This document shows positions 1-8,159 of a DNA stretch of 64,000 nucleotides, piece after piece (within the stretch, counting starts at the first letter, position 1; every line of letters begins with the position of its first letter). The stretch comes from Pseudomonadota bacterium. GTDB lineage: Bacteria; Pseudomonadota; Alphaproteobacteria; Rhizobiales; Beijerinckiaceae. Under the pieces are notes generated by a model. The model did not search any database. It saw nothing but the letters and a program-made list of their open reading frames with translations, and was not told the DNA's origin. A program made the position numbers and the translations under genes. The stretch spans positions 124,001-188,000 of the forward strand of contig JAJXWB010000003.1 of NCBI GenBank assembly GCA_021781815.1, given 5' to 3'.

Positions 1-155
1 ACGAGTTCGCCGGGAAAGCCAAGCGGCTGCTGATGCGCCGACGAGGCGACATAGGGCTTGGAGCCGGCCATCGCGCCGCAGGCAAGCGCCGGAATCTCGA
101 TCGGATCGCCGACGACATGCGCCTTGGGATCAAATTTGGGTGCTGCTTCAGCCAT
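1..155 (-). CDS. dsrK: DsrK, N-terminal part (cut by window edge)
   Basis: Only the first 51 codons are present; the gene continues past the left edge. The start is the ATG at 155, where the protein begins MAEAAPKFDPKAH. It lies 10 bases after the dsrM stop. DsrK is the HdrD-like iron-sulfur subunit of the DsrMKJOP membrane complex, which exchanges electrons between the quinone pool and DsrC persulfide/trisulfide. The cysteine-rich domains that would prove the assignment lie outside the window. The call rests on position directly after dsrM in a dsrABEFHCMK order and on the general look of the N-terminus, so it is mainly contextual. Confidence 0.75.
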   Translation of the reverse strand, partial: MAEAAPKFDPKAHVVGDPIEIPALACGAMAGSKPYVASSAHQQPLGFPGEL

Positions 156-165
156 CGCGCGCGCC

Positions 166-894
166 TCAGCCCTTTCGTCCGGCCGCCAGCAGTCCGCGTG
201 GCGCATGGCGCCGTTCGCGGCTGTCGTCGGCCTGGTTGCGGCTCGGGCTGAAGAAGACGCCCGGCGCATGCAGGAGCTTGGAGAATGGGAAGATGATCAT
301 GAGCGCCGCGACCAGCGACAGGTGAATGGCGAGGATCGTGTCGTCAGGCAACGGCTTCCAGTCGAGATACATCAGGCCGAGGAAGAAAGCCTTGAGCGAC
401 ACGATGTCCGTGTGCGTCACGAATTTCATCGCGAGCCCGCTGCCGCCGATGGCGATCAGCAGCACAAGCATCAGATGATCCGACGCGCGGCTGATGTATC
501 GAATGCGAGGCACGACAACGCGCCGGCCCCAAAGCGCCAGAAGACCTGCGACCATTGCGAAGCCCGCGAGGACGCCAATCGGCTGTTCGAGCGCAACCAG
601 AGCGGGAACAGGCTGCAGGAAATAGCGCAGGTGCCGGAACAGGACCGCAGCCAGCGATACATGAAAAAGCCAGCCGAATAGCCAGATCCATTTGTTCGAC
701 TTGAAGAGGCTTTCGAACAGAACGACTTCGCGCGCCATGCGCACCGCCACTCCGCCGCGCGTCAGCGGCGCTGGAGTGGTCGGGATTTTCAGTGGCGCGG
801 GCGTCCTGGCGTAGAGCCACACGCGGAAGGCGAGACCCGCCGCGAGTGTGAACGACGCAAAGTAAAACAGCGACGCGAAGACAAGCGTGCGCAT
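166..894 (-). CDS. dsrM: DsrM, NarI-like cytochrome b subunit of DsrMKJOP
   Basis: A 242-residue integral membrane protein with about five or six hydrophobic segments and histidines within helices, as expected of the NarI-like haem b protein DsrM. Family members pass electrons between quinone and the DsrK subunit. The ATG at 894 (MRTLVFASLF) was chosen because GAGGGAGG lies just upstream and hydrophobic sequence starts at once. The open frame extends about 45 codons further upstream but with low-complexity Arg-rich residues. The gene lies 58 bases after dsrC and 10 bases before dsrK. The C-terminus (about residues 215-242) is basic and probably cytoplasmic. Confidence 0.87.
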   Translation of the reverse strand: MRTLVFASLFYFASFTLAAGLAFRVWLYARTPAPLKIPTTPAPLTRGGVAVRMAREVVLFESLFKSNKWIWLFGWLFHVSLAAVLFRHLRYFLQPVPALVALEQPIGVLAGFAMVAGLLALWGRRVVVPRIRYISRASDHLMLVLLIAIGGSGLAMKFVTHTDIVSLKAFFLGLMYLDWKPLPDDTILAIHLSLVAALMIIFPFSKLLHAPGVFFSPSRNQADDSRERRHAPRGLLAAGRKG

Positions 895-952
895 TGAGCC
901 TCCCTCGTCCGCGAGCTTGTTTCCGCCCTTCGGACCTCGTGCGTGATGACGA

Positions 953-1300
953 CTAGACGCAGCCCGTCGGCTTCGGCAGACCGGCGATCTTGCACGCCTG
1001 CTTGGCCGGACCATAGGGGAACAGGGCATAGAGCGCCTTCTGGTCGCCTTTCTCCTTGCCGTACTTCTTGGTCATTTCCTTCACGAGGATACGAACCGCC
1101 GGCGCAATCTGGTATTCCTCGTAATAATCGCGCAGGAAGTTGACGACTTCCCAGTGCTCGTCAGTCATGTCGATATGCTCGCTCTTGGCGATGAGGAGAG
1201 CGAGCTCCGGCGTCCACTGCCCGATATCCGTGAGATATCCCTCCTCGTCGTGCTGCGCGACAATCCCGTTGACTTCGTAAGCTGTTGCGACTTCGCTCAT
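953..1300 (-). CDS. dsrC: DsrC sulfur-carrier protein with both functional cysteines
   Basis: A 115-residue DsrC/TusE family protein. The C-terminal arm carries both conserved cysteines, Cys103 and the penultimate Cys114, 11 residues apart (ACKIAGLPKPTGCV). This is the true DsrC arrangement and not TusE or RspA, which lack the upstream cysteine. DsrC accepts sulfur from DsrEFH, presents it as a persulfide to DsrAB, and is recycled by DsrMK. The start at 1300 (MSEVATAYEV) has a strong AGGAGGAA upstream. The gene sits between dsrH and dsrM in the canonical order. Confidence 0.96.
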   Translation of the reverse strand: MSEVATAYEVNGIVAQHDEEGYLTDIGQWTPELALLIAKSEHIDMTDEHWEVVNFLRDYYEEYQIAPAVRILVKEMTKKYGKEKGDQKALYALFPYGPAKQACKIAGLPKPTGCV

Positions 1301-1334
1301 GTTGCTTCCTCCTGAACCCTGCTGCGTTGATAGA

Positions 1335-1643
1335 TCAAAGCCACGCAACGACGCGCGTCTTCTCGGCGACGAGATCGACGAAGCCGCCGTAATCGACGAA
1401 TTTCGCGCCCTCGATCACATCTTCCGCCTTCATGCCGCGCGCGGCAAGATCAGGCGCAAGTATGTAGATCGCGCAGACCGGCGATTTTGCATGGAGCGCC
1501 TCGGCGAAGGAACTGCCCCGGCGAGCGCCCGTCACGCCATCCTCGATCAGAAGCACCGCGTCGCCCTGCGCGACGTGCGCGAGACAACTCGCAAGCGATG
1601 AACGCTCGAATGGCGACTTGTTGACAGTGTGCAAGGTCGACAT
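1335..1643 (-). CDS. dsrH: DsrH, subunit of the DsrEFH sulfurtransferase
   Basis: A 102-residue TusB/DsrH family protein. DsrH forms the hexameric DsrE2F2H2 complex that hands sulfane sulfur from TusA to DsrC. Cys20 (SSLASCLAHV) matches the conserved DsrH cysteine position. The gene follows dsrF by 9 bases and precedes dsrC by 34. Length fits the family. DsrEFH is found with oxidative and not reductive Dsr systems, so this gene helps fix the direction of the pathway. Confidence 0.94.
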   Translation of the reverse strand: MSTLHTVNKSPFERSSLASCLAHVAQGDAVLLIEDGVTGARRGSSFAEALHAKSPVCAIYILAPDLAARGMKAEDVIEGAKFVDYGGFVDLVAEKTRVVAWL

Positions 1644-1652
1644 GGCGTTCTC

Positions 1653-2069
1653 TCAGAAACTCAGAATGACGTCGTTGGCGGCGATGACTTTCGCCATTTC
1701 GGCACGATCGACGAGGATGATCGACGGCTTTTCGGCGTAGTCGTCGTCCTCGTCCTCGTAAGTCACCGGCATCAAATTCTCGACGGAGAGGCCACGCTCG
1801 GCGAGCGATTCCTTCTCGACGTAGAACTTGCGGACCTCGTAGTCGCCAAGCGCCCTGTAGGTCTTGGAGAAATTCTTCATGCCGACGCCGGTCGTGTCCT
1901 GGCCTTCCATCAACTGAAAGACGCCATCGTCGAGGAAGGCGAGGCTGACCTCCTGCTCGAACGCCGCGCCGATCAGCACGACTTCCAGCGACTCAAGCGC
2001 GTAGATCGTGCCGTAGGGCGCCTTGCGGTTGATATAGAGAAATTTCTTCTTGCTCGGCTGTTCCGACAT
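1653..2069 (-). CDS. dsrF: DsrF, subunit of the DsrEFH sulfurtransferase
   Basis: A 138-residue TusC/DsrF family protein starting MSEQPSKKKFLYINRKAPYG, with the family pattern of an early beta strand followed by YGTIYALESLEVVLIGAAFEQ. It is the non-catalytic partner in the DsrEFH complex. It lies 7 bases after dsrE and 9 before dsrH, so the three are surely co-translated. An acidic run (EDEDDD, about residues 110-115) forms a surface loop. Confidence 0.94.
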   Translation of the reverse strand: MSEQPSKKKFLYINRKAPYGTIYALESLEVVLIGAAFEQEVSLAFLDDGVFQLMEGQDTTGVGMKNFSKTYRALGDYEVRKFYVEKESLAERGLSVENLMPVTYEDEDDDYAEKPSIILVDRAEMAKVIAANDVILSF

Positions 2070-2076
2070 GTCGCCC

Positions 2077-2469
2077 TCAATCGCCGAAAGTCACGAGGCG
2101 GTCGGACTGGATGCCGGCCTCGATCAACTGGCCAAGACCGGAGATGCGGAAGCCCGGCGCGATATTGTCGCCGTCCTTGCCCTGCCGCTTGGCTTCGTTG
2201 GCGTCCAGAATGCCGCGCCGCTGCGCCGCCGCGATGCAGACGACGAGGTCCAGCTTGTGCGTCTCGGCAAGCTCGCTCCAGAGCTTCTGCAGATTTCGGT
2301 CGTCCTGCGGCGGCACCGTGTAGCGCGTGCCGTTGTTGACGCCGTCGTGATAGAAGAAGACACGGAAAATTTCGTGCCCCCTGGCGAGGACCGCCTTGGC
2401 GAACTGATAGGCCGAATCCGACGCCTGATGCGTGTATGGCCCTTCATTGACGACAATACCGAAGCGCAA
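2077..2469 (-). CDS. dsrE: DsrE, catalytic subunit of DsrEFH
   Basis: A 130-residue TusD/DsrE family protein. Cys78 in LVVCIAAAQRRG lies at the same number as the sulfur-binding cysteine of the characterised Allochromatium DsrE. DsrE takes persulfide sulfur from TusA (a tusA gene lies at 9814-10041 in this same island) and passes it to DsrC. It follows dsrB by 60 bases and precedes dsrF by 7. Confidence 0.95.
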   Translation of the reverse strand: MRFGIVVNEGPYTHQASDSAYQFAKAVLARGHEIFRVFFYHDGVNNGTRYTVPPQDDRNLQKLWSELAETHKLDLVVCIAAAQRRGILDANEAKRQGKDGDNIAPGFRISGLGQLIEAGIQSDRLVTFGD

Positions 2470-2529
2470 CGAACTCTCCCCTCGCCCCGTCTGGAGGCGC
2501 GATCCACGCAGGCGGATCGCGCGTTTGGT

Positions 2530-3609
2530 TTAAAAATGCACGTGCGCCGACATGTTCATGGTCTTGCGCGCGCCGGTCCACGTGTCGAGATGGTGCTTCG
2601 TGAAGGCGAAGTCGCAGATCTCGAAGAAACGCGGCCAGCCGATGCGCTCGATCCATTCTCCCATCCGCTCGTAATCGCGGCCGTGTTCCTTATAGGCGAA
2701 GAGGATCTTGCGGACGACCTCCTCGACCTCGGGCCAGCGCGGCGGATTGTTCGGCAGATTGGCGACGACCAGCTTGTGGAAGGTCGGCTTGGAACGCGCA
2801 TTCGAATGCTTGCCACCGACCCAGACAGCGATCTTGGTCGAATCCGCGCCGTTGATCTGCATCGGCGGGCACGGCGGATAGCAGGCGCCGCAACACACGC
2901 ATTTCTTTTCGTCGACTTCCAGCGACGGAACGCCATTGACCATGGCCGGACGGATGGCCGCGACAGGACAACGCGCGACGACCGCCGGACGTTCGCAGAC
3001 CTTGGACACGAGGTCGTGATTGATCTTGGGCGGCTTGGTGTATTGCACGTTGATCGAAATGTCGCCCTGACCGCCGCAGTTGATCTGGCAACACGAGGTC
3101 GTGATGCGGACGCGGTTCGGCATTTCCTCATGCGTGAACTCATGGTGCATCATGTCCATGAGGCTCTTGACGACGCCGGAGGCGTCGGTGCCGGGAATGT
3201 CGCAGTGCAGCCAGCCCTGTGTGTGCGAAATCATCGATACGGAATTGCCCGTTCCGCCGACAGGGAAGCCGTGGCTGTTCAATTCCGCGATCAGCGGATC
3301 GACCTTGTCGGGCGAACTCAGCATGAACTCGATATTCGAGCGCGTCGTAAAGCGGACATGGCCTTCGGCGAACTTGTCGCCGATGTCGCAAAGCTTGCGG
3401 ATCGTGAACACATCCATCTGGCGCTGTGTGCCGGCGCGCACTGTCCAAACTTCCTCGCCGCTTTTGGCGACATGATGCAGGACGCCTGGACGCGGCCGGT
3501 CATGCCAGGCCCAGTTCCCGTAGTTCTTGGCCAATACGGGATGCATGTACTGAAACGGATCCGGCACCCCGACTTCGTCGGGCCTGCGCGGCTGAACAGG
3601 GGCGTTCAT
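2530..3609 (-). CDS. dsrB: Reverse dissimilatory sulfite reductase beta subunit (DsrB)
   Basis: A 359-residue protein with the sulfite/nitrite reductase fold. A cysteine cluster typical of the DsrB sirohaem region is visible at TTSCCQINCGGQGD (about residues 165-180). A ferredoxin domain follows with VARCPVAAI and CVCCGACYPPCPP (about residues 215-255). With DsrA it forms the cytoplasmic sirohaem enzyme that in this type of cluster oxidises DsrC-bound sulfane sulfur to sulfite. It follows dsrA by 62 bases. The start at 3609 gives MNAPVQPRRPDEVGVPD. Confidence 0.96.
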   Translation of the reverse strand: MNAPVQPRRPDEVGVPDPFQYMHPVLAKNYGNWAWHDRPRPGVLHHVAKSGEEVWTVRAGTQRQMDVFTIRKLCDIGDKFAEGHVRFTTRSNIEFMLSSPDKVDPLIAELNSHGFPVGGTGNSVSMISHTQGWLHCDIPGTDASGVVKSLMDMMHHEFTHEEMPNRVRITTSCCQINCGGQGDISINVQYTKPPKINHDLVSKVCERPAVVARCPVAAIRPAMVNGVPSLEVDEKKCVCCGACYPPCPPMQINGADSTKIAVWVGGKHSNARSKPTFHKLVVANLPNNPPRWPEVEEVVRKILFAYKEHGRDYERMGEWIERIGWPRFFEICDFAFTKHHLDTWTGARKTMNMSAHVHF

Positions 3610-3671
3610 TCTGATTTCCTCCCGAAATCCACGATTTTCGCGGGCGCCTCCGCCCGGCGTCTCTTGCGTTG

Positions 3672-4970
3672 CTATTCCGCGGCGATCGCCTTGGCGGCTT
3701 TTTCGGCGCGGCGCTCGAAGTATTTCTCCGCTTCTTCCGTGAAGTCGTCTGTGCGGACGTAGCAGGACGTGCGGGGATGATTGACCATGTTCGGGTCCGG
3801 GTCGACGCCTATGGCTTCAAGGAACGCGGGAAGGCCGATGCGATCCATGGTTTCGCCGATACGCTCATGCTCCAGAGCGTTCTCCGCGAAGAAGTCCAGC
3901 AGATTGCGCGCCATCTCGACGAGCCTGGCGAAGTCCTCCTCGGTCTCCAGCTTGATGAACGGCACGATCATCGTGCCCATCAGGTCGCCAACCTTGAGCG
4001 CGCGCTTGCCGCCGATGAGGATCGAGGCGCCCTTGTCGTCGCCCGGCGCCAACGCCTTGTTCATGACGTTGAGGCAATGCATGCAACGGACGCAGGATTT
4101 GTTGTCGACGTCGAGCGTGTCATCGTCGTTGAGGCTCAAGGCCCGCGTCGGGCACATGGCGACGACCTTGTCGATCGCATACTTGCGCCCGACCCGCGCG
4201 ACATATTTTTTCACTTCCTCCTGATCGACCTTCATGTCGTCGCGCCAGGTGCCGATGACCGCGAAGTCGGCGCGGTGGATCGCGTTCACGCAATCATTGC
4301 CGCATCCGGAGAACTTGAACTTGAACTTGTAGGGCAGCGCGGGACGATGCATTTCGTCCAGAAATTCATTGATGACCGTGCGGTGCGCCTTGACCTCGTC
4401 GTAGCACGACATTTCGCAGCGCGCATGCCCGACGCAGCTCATCGACGTGCGCAGCGCAGGGCCCGCGCCGCCGAGATCGAAACCGATCTCGTTCAGGTCG
4501 TCGAACGCCTTCTGGACGTTTTCCGACGAGCAGCCCTGAAACATGATGTCGCCACTCTGCCCGTGAAAGGCGATCAGCCCCGAGCCGTGCTTCTCCCAGA
4601 TGTCGCACATCTGGCGGAGAATATCGGTCGAATAGTGATAGCCCGCGGGCGGCTGCACGCGCAGCGTATGGAATTCCTTGGAAGCCGGAAATTTGTCCGC
4701 GACCTCGGAGAAGCGCGGAATCACGCCGCCGCCATAGCCGAACACGGAAACCGTGCCGCCCTTCCAATAGCCGGTCTTGTTCTCGTAGGAATGCTCGAGC
4801 TGACCGAGAAGGTCGTTCATCATCGGCGCATATTGCTGGTCGCCGGAGTCGCGCAGGCGCTTCAGACCTGTCACGAAGCTCGGCCAAGGACCGCTCTCGA
4901 GTTCGTCGAGCATCGGCGTCGGATGTTTCTGTGCGCCCTGATTGGCGCGGCCGTCGTCGTCATGCGACAT
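3672..4970 (-). CDS. dsrA: Reverse dissimilatory sulfite reductase alpha subunit (DsrA)
   Basis: A 432-residue protein and the first gene of the dsr operon. Sirohaem/[4Fe-4S] cysteines are seen in SMSCVGHARCEMSCYD and FSGCGNDCV (about residues 185-245). The inserted ferredoxin domain carries MCPTRAL and CVRCMHCLN (about residues 285-315). The ATG at 4970 was chosen over an upstream in-frame start because GGGAG precedes it and MSHDDDGRANQ is a plausible N-terminus. Gene order dsrABEFHCMK is that of sulfur oxidisers. Phylogenetic placement against oxidative and reductive DsrA was not possible here; the oxidative call rests on DsrEFH. Confidence 0.96.
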   Translation of the reverse strand: MSHDDDGRANQGAQKHPTPMLDELESGPWPSFVTGLKRLRDSGDQQYAPMMNDLLGQLEHSYENKTGYWKGGTVSVFGYGGGVIPRFSEVADKFPASKEFHTLRVQPPAGYHYSTDILRQMCDIWEKHGSGLIAFHGQSGDIMFQGCSSENVQKAFDDLNEIGFDLGGAGPALRTSMSCVGHARCEMSCYDEVKAHRTVINEFLDEMHRPALPYKFKFKFSGCGNDCVNAIHRADFAVIGTWRDDMKVDQEEVKKYVARVGRKYAIDKVVAMCPTRALSLNDDDTLDVDNKSCVRCMHCLNVMNKALAPGDDKGASILIGGKRALKVGDLMGTMIVPFIKLETEEDFARLVEMARNLLDFFAENALEHERIGETMDRIGLPAFLEAIGVDPDPNMVNHPRTSCYVRTDDFTEEAEKYFERRAEKAAKAIAAE

Positions 4971-5241
4971 ACTTGCATCTCCCTGCAGCGTTCGTCGCGC
5001 GCGCAGTCGCCCGCGAATCTCCCTCAACCTGCCCGCTGAAGCGGACGCCCCGTTCTTTCGCGCCTGTTAGCCAGTCGGCAATGAAGCCAACTGAACGCCC
5101 GGCGCTTTTCATTTGAACGCGGCAAGGTCATAATAACACGAAATTTGAATATGAGAATAGGAAAATGCAGCGAAGGCTCGACCGCTTTGAAAAACGAAGC
5201 GGAAAGAAGCGGATATGCTGCATTTCCAGGGAGGAGCGGCA
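4971..5241. promoter_or_regulatory. Divergent promoter region, dsrA / dioxygenase operon
   Basis: This 271-base gap separates the dsr operon (minus) from the dioxygenase operon (plus), so both promoters must lie here unless transcription reads in from elsewhere. The stretch about 5105-5180 is clearly richer in A and T than its surroundings and is the likely promoter core. GAGGAGCGG at 5231-5239 is the ribosome-binding site for the gene at 5242. No operator was recognised with confidence. Confidence 0.5.
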
Positions 5242-6150
5242 ATGCAGAATGTGGTGGAGGGCGCCTCGGCGGGCGGACCGTTCGATCTGACCGACGATAG
5301 CGCGTACCGCAGGTGGCGCGACGCCAAACTTGCGGCTTACCCTGCCCGAATCGAGGATCTGCTGGTCGAAATTCGCGATCCGGAGGCGCTGTCCGGCGCG
5401 GAACGCGCGGCGATTGTCGAGCGGTGCGGGCGCGCCAACATGGCGATCTACGTCTGCGCGCGCCCGCTCGACGACGAGGAAGCTAATCGCCGCGCCGTTC
5501 TCGCGCTCGGTCGACGTCTCGATCTGACCGTCGCGGAAGATCACCGCTCCCGCGACAATGACGGACTCGTGCGAATCGAACTCGCCGACACGGGCGGGCG
5601 CGCCGGCTACATTCCCTACACGAACCGGCCGATCGCCTGGCATACGGACGGCTACTACAATTATCACGGCCCGAACCGCGCGGTTGTCGCAATGATTCTG
5701 CATTGCGCGCGCGACGCGGACGGCGGAGACAACGGCCTGCTCGATCACGAGATCGCGTATATTCGACTGCGCGACGAAGATCCGGGACACATAGATGCGT
5801 TGAGCCGCGCCGACGCCATGACCATTCCCGCCAATGTCGAACCGGACGGCAAGACGCGCGAGGCGAACGCCGGGCCGGTCTTTTTCGTCGAACCCGGAAG
5901 CGGCCGCCTTGCGATGCGCTACACGGCGCGCACGCGCAGCATCGAATGGCGGGACGACCCGCGCGCCCGCGCCGCTGCTGCGGCGCTGACGCGCCTGCTC
6001 GCCGACGAGCCGCTCATCCTGCGCGCGCGCCTGCGCCCCGGCATGGGCCTCGCCTGCAACAACGTCCTGCACGACCGGACCGGATTTACGACGCCGGCCA
6101 GCGGCGGACGATTGCTCTATCGCATCCGCTATCACACTCTCATCGCCTGA
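5242..6150 (+). CDS. TauD/TfdA-family Fe(II)/2-oxoglutarate dioxygenase
   Basis: A 302-residue protein with the facial triad of the TauD/TfdA family: His and Asp in AWHTDGYYN and a second His in NNVLHDRTGF, followed by arginines in LLYRIRYH that could bind 2-oxoglutarate. Such enzymes hydroxylate a substrate next to a hetero-atom; TauD itself releases sulfite from taurine. The substrate cannot be read from the sequence. The ATG at 5242 follows GAGGAGCGG. It is the first gene of a plus-strand unit divergent from dsrA, which makes a role in feeding sulfite or an organosulfur compound into the sulfur pathway possible but unproven. Confidence 0.82.
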   Translation: MQNVVEGASAGGPFDLTDDSAYRRWRDAKLAAYPARIEDLLVEIRDPEALSGAERAAIVERCGRANMAIYVCARPLDDEEANRRAVLALGRRLDLTVAEDHRSRDNDGLVRIELADTGGRAGYIPYTNRPIAWHTDGYYNYHGPNRAVVAMILHCARDADGGDNGLLDHEIAYIRLRDEDPGHIDALSRADAMTIPANVEPDGKTREANAGPVFFVEPGSGRLAMRYTARTRSIEWRDDPRARAAAAALTRLLADEPLILRARLRPGMGLACNNVLHDRTGFTTPASGGRLLYRIRYHTLIA

Positions 6151-6171
6151 CCGCTCGAAGGAGGAACAACC

Positions 6172-6372
6172 GTGGCCTACGTCAGCGAACTCATGATCGC
6201 GCACCCCGAAGCGAAAAGCTTCGCCGAACTGGAGCAGTTCGTCGCGCAAGCCGCGCGCGACGGCGAAATTCACTTGTACATGGACGTGAAACCCGAATAT
6301 CCCGACACGCCCCAGAAATGGGAAGTGCGCCTGGAGCAGGTGTTCTACATGGCCGAGGCGCCACGCAAATGA
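6172..6372 (+). CDS. Small uncharacterised protein of the sulfur island (66 aa)
   Basis: A 66-residue acidic, soluble protein with no signal peptide, cysteine or membrane segment. It starts with GTG at 6172, six bases after GGAGGA. It begins 21 bases after the dioxygenase stop and its TGA overlaps the ATG of the next gene (ATGA), so it is translationally coupled to the 82-residue ORF. Ordered composition (SFAELEQFVAQAARDGEIHLYMD), a good ribosome-binding site and coupling support a real gene. I do not recognise a family. It could be a partner or small domain for the dioxygenase. Confidence 0.72.
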   Translation: MAYVSELMIAHPEAKSFAELEQFVAQAARDGEIHLYMDVKPEYPDTPQKWEVRLEQVFYMAEAPRK

Positions 6373-6617
6373 CCGACGCCGTGCGGACCAACCTGACCAC
6401 GATCGCAGCGCCCTATGGCAGGGAAATCCGGCTCGAGGACGTCGCATACGAAAGCGGCATGCGGTTACTGCGCACGACGATCCGCGAGGGGCGCCGCTTC
6501 ACCATTCTCGAAATCGACACACGGTCGGCGCGCGCTTGGGGAGAGGCAATGATCCGCTGGGCCGAGGATGCAGGCGACGCCGGCCAGCCCGACGGCCCGG
6601 ATCGCCCGCCGATCTGA
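6369..6617 (+). CDS. Small uncharacterised protein of the sulfur island (82 aa)
   Basis: An 82-residue protein whose ATG overlaps the stop of the preceding 66-residue gene by four bases. It contains a regular alternating pattern (GREIRLEDVAYESGMRLL, then TTIREGRRFTILEID) that suggests a small beta-rich fold. The last 15 residues are Gly/Asp/Pro-rich and probably disordered. No cysteine, signal peptide or membrane segment is present. I do not recognise the family. Position with a dioxygenase and the dsr genes suggests a sulfur-metabolism accessory, by context only. Confidence 0.68.
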   Translation: MTDAVRTNLTTIAAPYGREIRLEDVAYESGMRLLRTTIREGRRFTILEIDTRSARAWGEAMIRWAEDAGDAGQPDGPDRPPI

Positions 6618-6652
6618 AAAGCGTTTTGCGCAATAGGGCGAAGGAGTCACAA

Positions 6653-6688
6653 TTCAATAGACAAATGCATATAACGGAATATATTGAA
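6653..6688. promoter_or_regulatory. Inverted repeat in the promoter gap before the SQR-like gene
   Basis: The 160-base gap 6618-6777 holds an AT-rich patch bounded by a 7-bp inverted repeat, TTCAATA at 6653-6659 and TATTGAA at 6682-6688. It is a candidate operator or promoter boundary for the downstream sqr-like / yeiH / dsrE2 / tusA unit. GGGGAGGG at about 6768-6775 is the ribosome-binding site. The regulator is unknown. Confidence 0.35.
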
Positions 6689-6777
6689 GTGAAAAAGCAG
6701 ATGGTGCGGCGCAATGCGCGACCATAAACACGACCGATTGCAACGGGTCGAGCAAAACTGGAGCGAAGGGGAGGGTT

Positions 6778-8070
6778 ATGGCTGAAATCGTGATCATGGG
6801 CGCTGGGCTGGCCGGCACAATCATGGCCTATGAAATGAAGGATCAGATGCGACCGGAGGACAATCTCACGGTCGTCACCAAGGATCCGATCTATCATTTC
6901 GTTCCGTCGAATCCGTGGGTGGCCGTCGGCTGGCGTTCGCGTCAGGCTGTCGAAGTCGATCTGGCGCCGACGTTCGCGCGCCGCGGAATCAATTTCAAAC
7001 CCGTGCCAGTCGCAAAGGTCGACCCGCTCGCGAACCGCATCGAGCTCGAAGACGGCGCCTCGGTTCCCTACGATTATCTGATCATAGCGACCGGCCCCGA
7101 ACTCGCATTCGACGAGATCGAGGGTCTCGGCCCGCATGGCGGGTTCACCCAGTCGATCTGCCACGTCGAACATGCGCTGACCGCCTCTGTCAGCTTCGAG
7201 GAATTCTGCAAGAACCCGAAGCCGATCATCACAGGCGCCGTGCAGGGCGCGTCCTGCTACGGGCCGGCTTACGAGTATACCTTCATCCTCGACACCGAGC
7301 TGCGCCGCCGCAAGATTCGCGACAAGGTGCAGATGACATTCGTGACCTCGGAGCCTTATGTCGGCCACCTCGGGCTTGATGGCGTCGGCGACACCAAGGG
7401 GCTGCTCGAAAGCGAGATGCGCGAGCATCACATCAAATGGATGACCAACACGCGGATCAAGAAAGTCGAAGCCGGCAAGCTGATCGCCGAGGAGGTCGCA
7501 GACGACGGCTCCGTCAAAGCGACACATGAAATGCCGTTCGGCTTTTCGATGATGCTGCCGGCGTTCCGCGGCATCAAGCCGTTGCGAGGCATCGAGGGCC
7601 TCGTCAATCCGCGCGGGTTCGTCCTCGTGGACAATCACCAGCAGAATCCCACCTACAAGAACGTGTTTTCGGTCGGCGTCTGTGTCGCCATTCCACCGGT
7701 CGGGCCGACGCCCGTGCCCTGTGGCGTGCCGAAGACGGGCTTCATGATCGAGTCCATGGTGACGGCGACCGCACACAACGTCGGGCAATTGCTGCGCGGC
7801 AAGCAGCCGACACATCAGGGCACCTGGAATGCGATCTGCCTCGCCGACTTCGGCGATTCCGGCATCGCATTCGCTGCGCAACCGCAGATTCCCCCGCGCA
7901 ACGTCAACTGGTCTTCGTCCGGCAAGTGGGTGCATGCGGCCAAGATCGGCTTCGAGAAGTACTTTCTGCGCAAGATGCGCAAAGGCACGAGCGAACCGTT
8001 CTATGAAACCGCGGCGCTCAACATGCTCGGCATCGGCAAGCTCAAGCAGGTCACCCAAGACCCTAAATGA
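6778..8070 (+). CDS. Sulfide:quinone oxidoreductase-like flavoprotein
   Basis: A 430-residue FAD/NAD(P)-fold disulfide oxidoreductase. The N-terminal dinucleotide motif is VIMGAGLAG; a second FAD contact is LIIATGPEL. Cysteines at 128, 144, 160, 302 and 315 include the pair 128/160, which matches the spacing of two redox cysteines in classical SQR. The C-terminal VPCGVPKTG region is typical of the wider SQR family. C-terminal basic/aromatic residues could give membrane association. SQR oxidises sulfide or a related sulfane donor and reduces quinone. It is not a close type I SQR by eye; the subtype was not determined. It is transcribed with yeiH, dsrE2 and tusA. Confidence 0.85.
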   Translation: MAEIVIMGAGLAGTIMAYEMKDQMRPEDNLTVVTKDPIYHFVPSNPWVAVGWRSRQAVEVDLAPTFARRGINFKPVPVAKVDPLANRIELEDGASVPYDYLIIATGPELAFDEIEGLGPHGGFTQSICHVEHALTASVSFEEFCKNPKPIITGAVQGASCYGPAYEYTFILDTELRRRKIRDKVQMTFVTSEPYVGHLGLDGVGDTKGLLESEMREHHIKWMTNTRIKKVEAGKLIAEEVADDGSVKATHEMPFGFSMMLPAFRGIKPLRGIEGLVNPRGFVLVDNHQQNPTYKNVFSVGVCVAIPPVGPTPVPCGVPKTGFMIESMVTATAHNVGQLLRGKQPTHQGTWNAICLADFGDSGIAFAAQPQIPPRNVNWSSSGKWVHAAKIGFEKYFLRKMRKGTSEPFYETAALNMLGIGKLKQVTQDPK

Positions 8071-8080
8071 CGTCCTTCGG

Positions 8081-8110
8081 GCGATGCGCTTCCGGCAGGA
8101 AGCGCATCGC
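8081..8110 (+). terminator. Perfect 13-bp hairpin between the SQR-like gene and yeiH
   Basis: GCGATGCGCTTCC (8081-8093) pairs perfectly with GGAAGCGCATCGC (8098-8110) around a four-base GGCA loop. It starts 11 bases after the SQR-like stop. No T-run follows, so it is more likely a partial terminator or an mRNA 3'-end stabiliser within the operon than a strong intrinsic terminator. Confidence 0.6.
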
Positions 8111-8159
8111 GGCCCGATAACGCGCGCGGCAGCCGCGCGGCGCACGACAGGAAGCATGA

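Noticed and set aside
3672-5027. Reductive (sulfate-reducer) DsrAB
   Set aside because: DsrEFH is present and DsrD is not seen; order and neighbours are those of sulfur oxidisers.
2050-5039. Long open frames on the plus strand opposite dsrA-dsrF
   Set aside because: They are antisense to genes with clear family motifs, have Arg/Asp/His-rich composition typical of the complement of GC-rich coding DNA, and lack ribosome-binding sites.
5105-6690. A shared operator between the dsr gap (GAATATGAGAATAG) and the SQR gap (GAATATATTGAAG)
   Set aside because: The similarity is limited to an AT-rich GAATAT core and is expected by chance in two AT-rich promoters.
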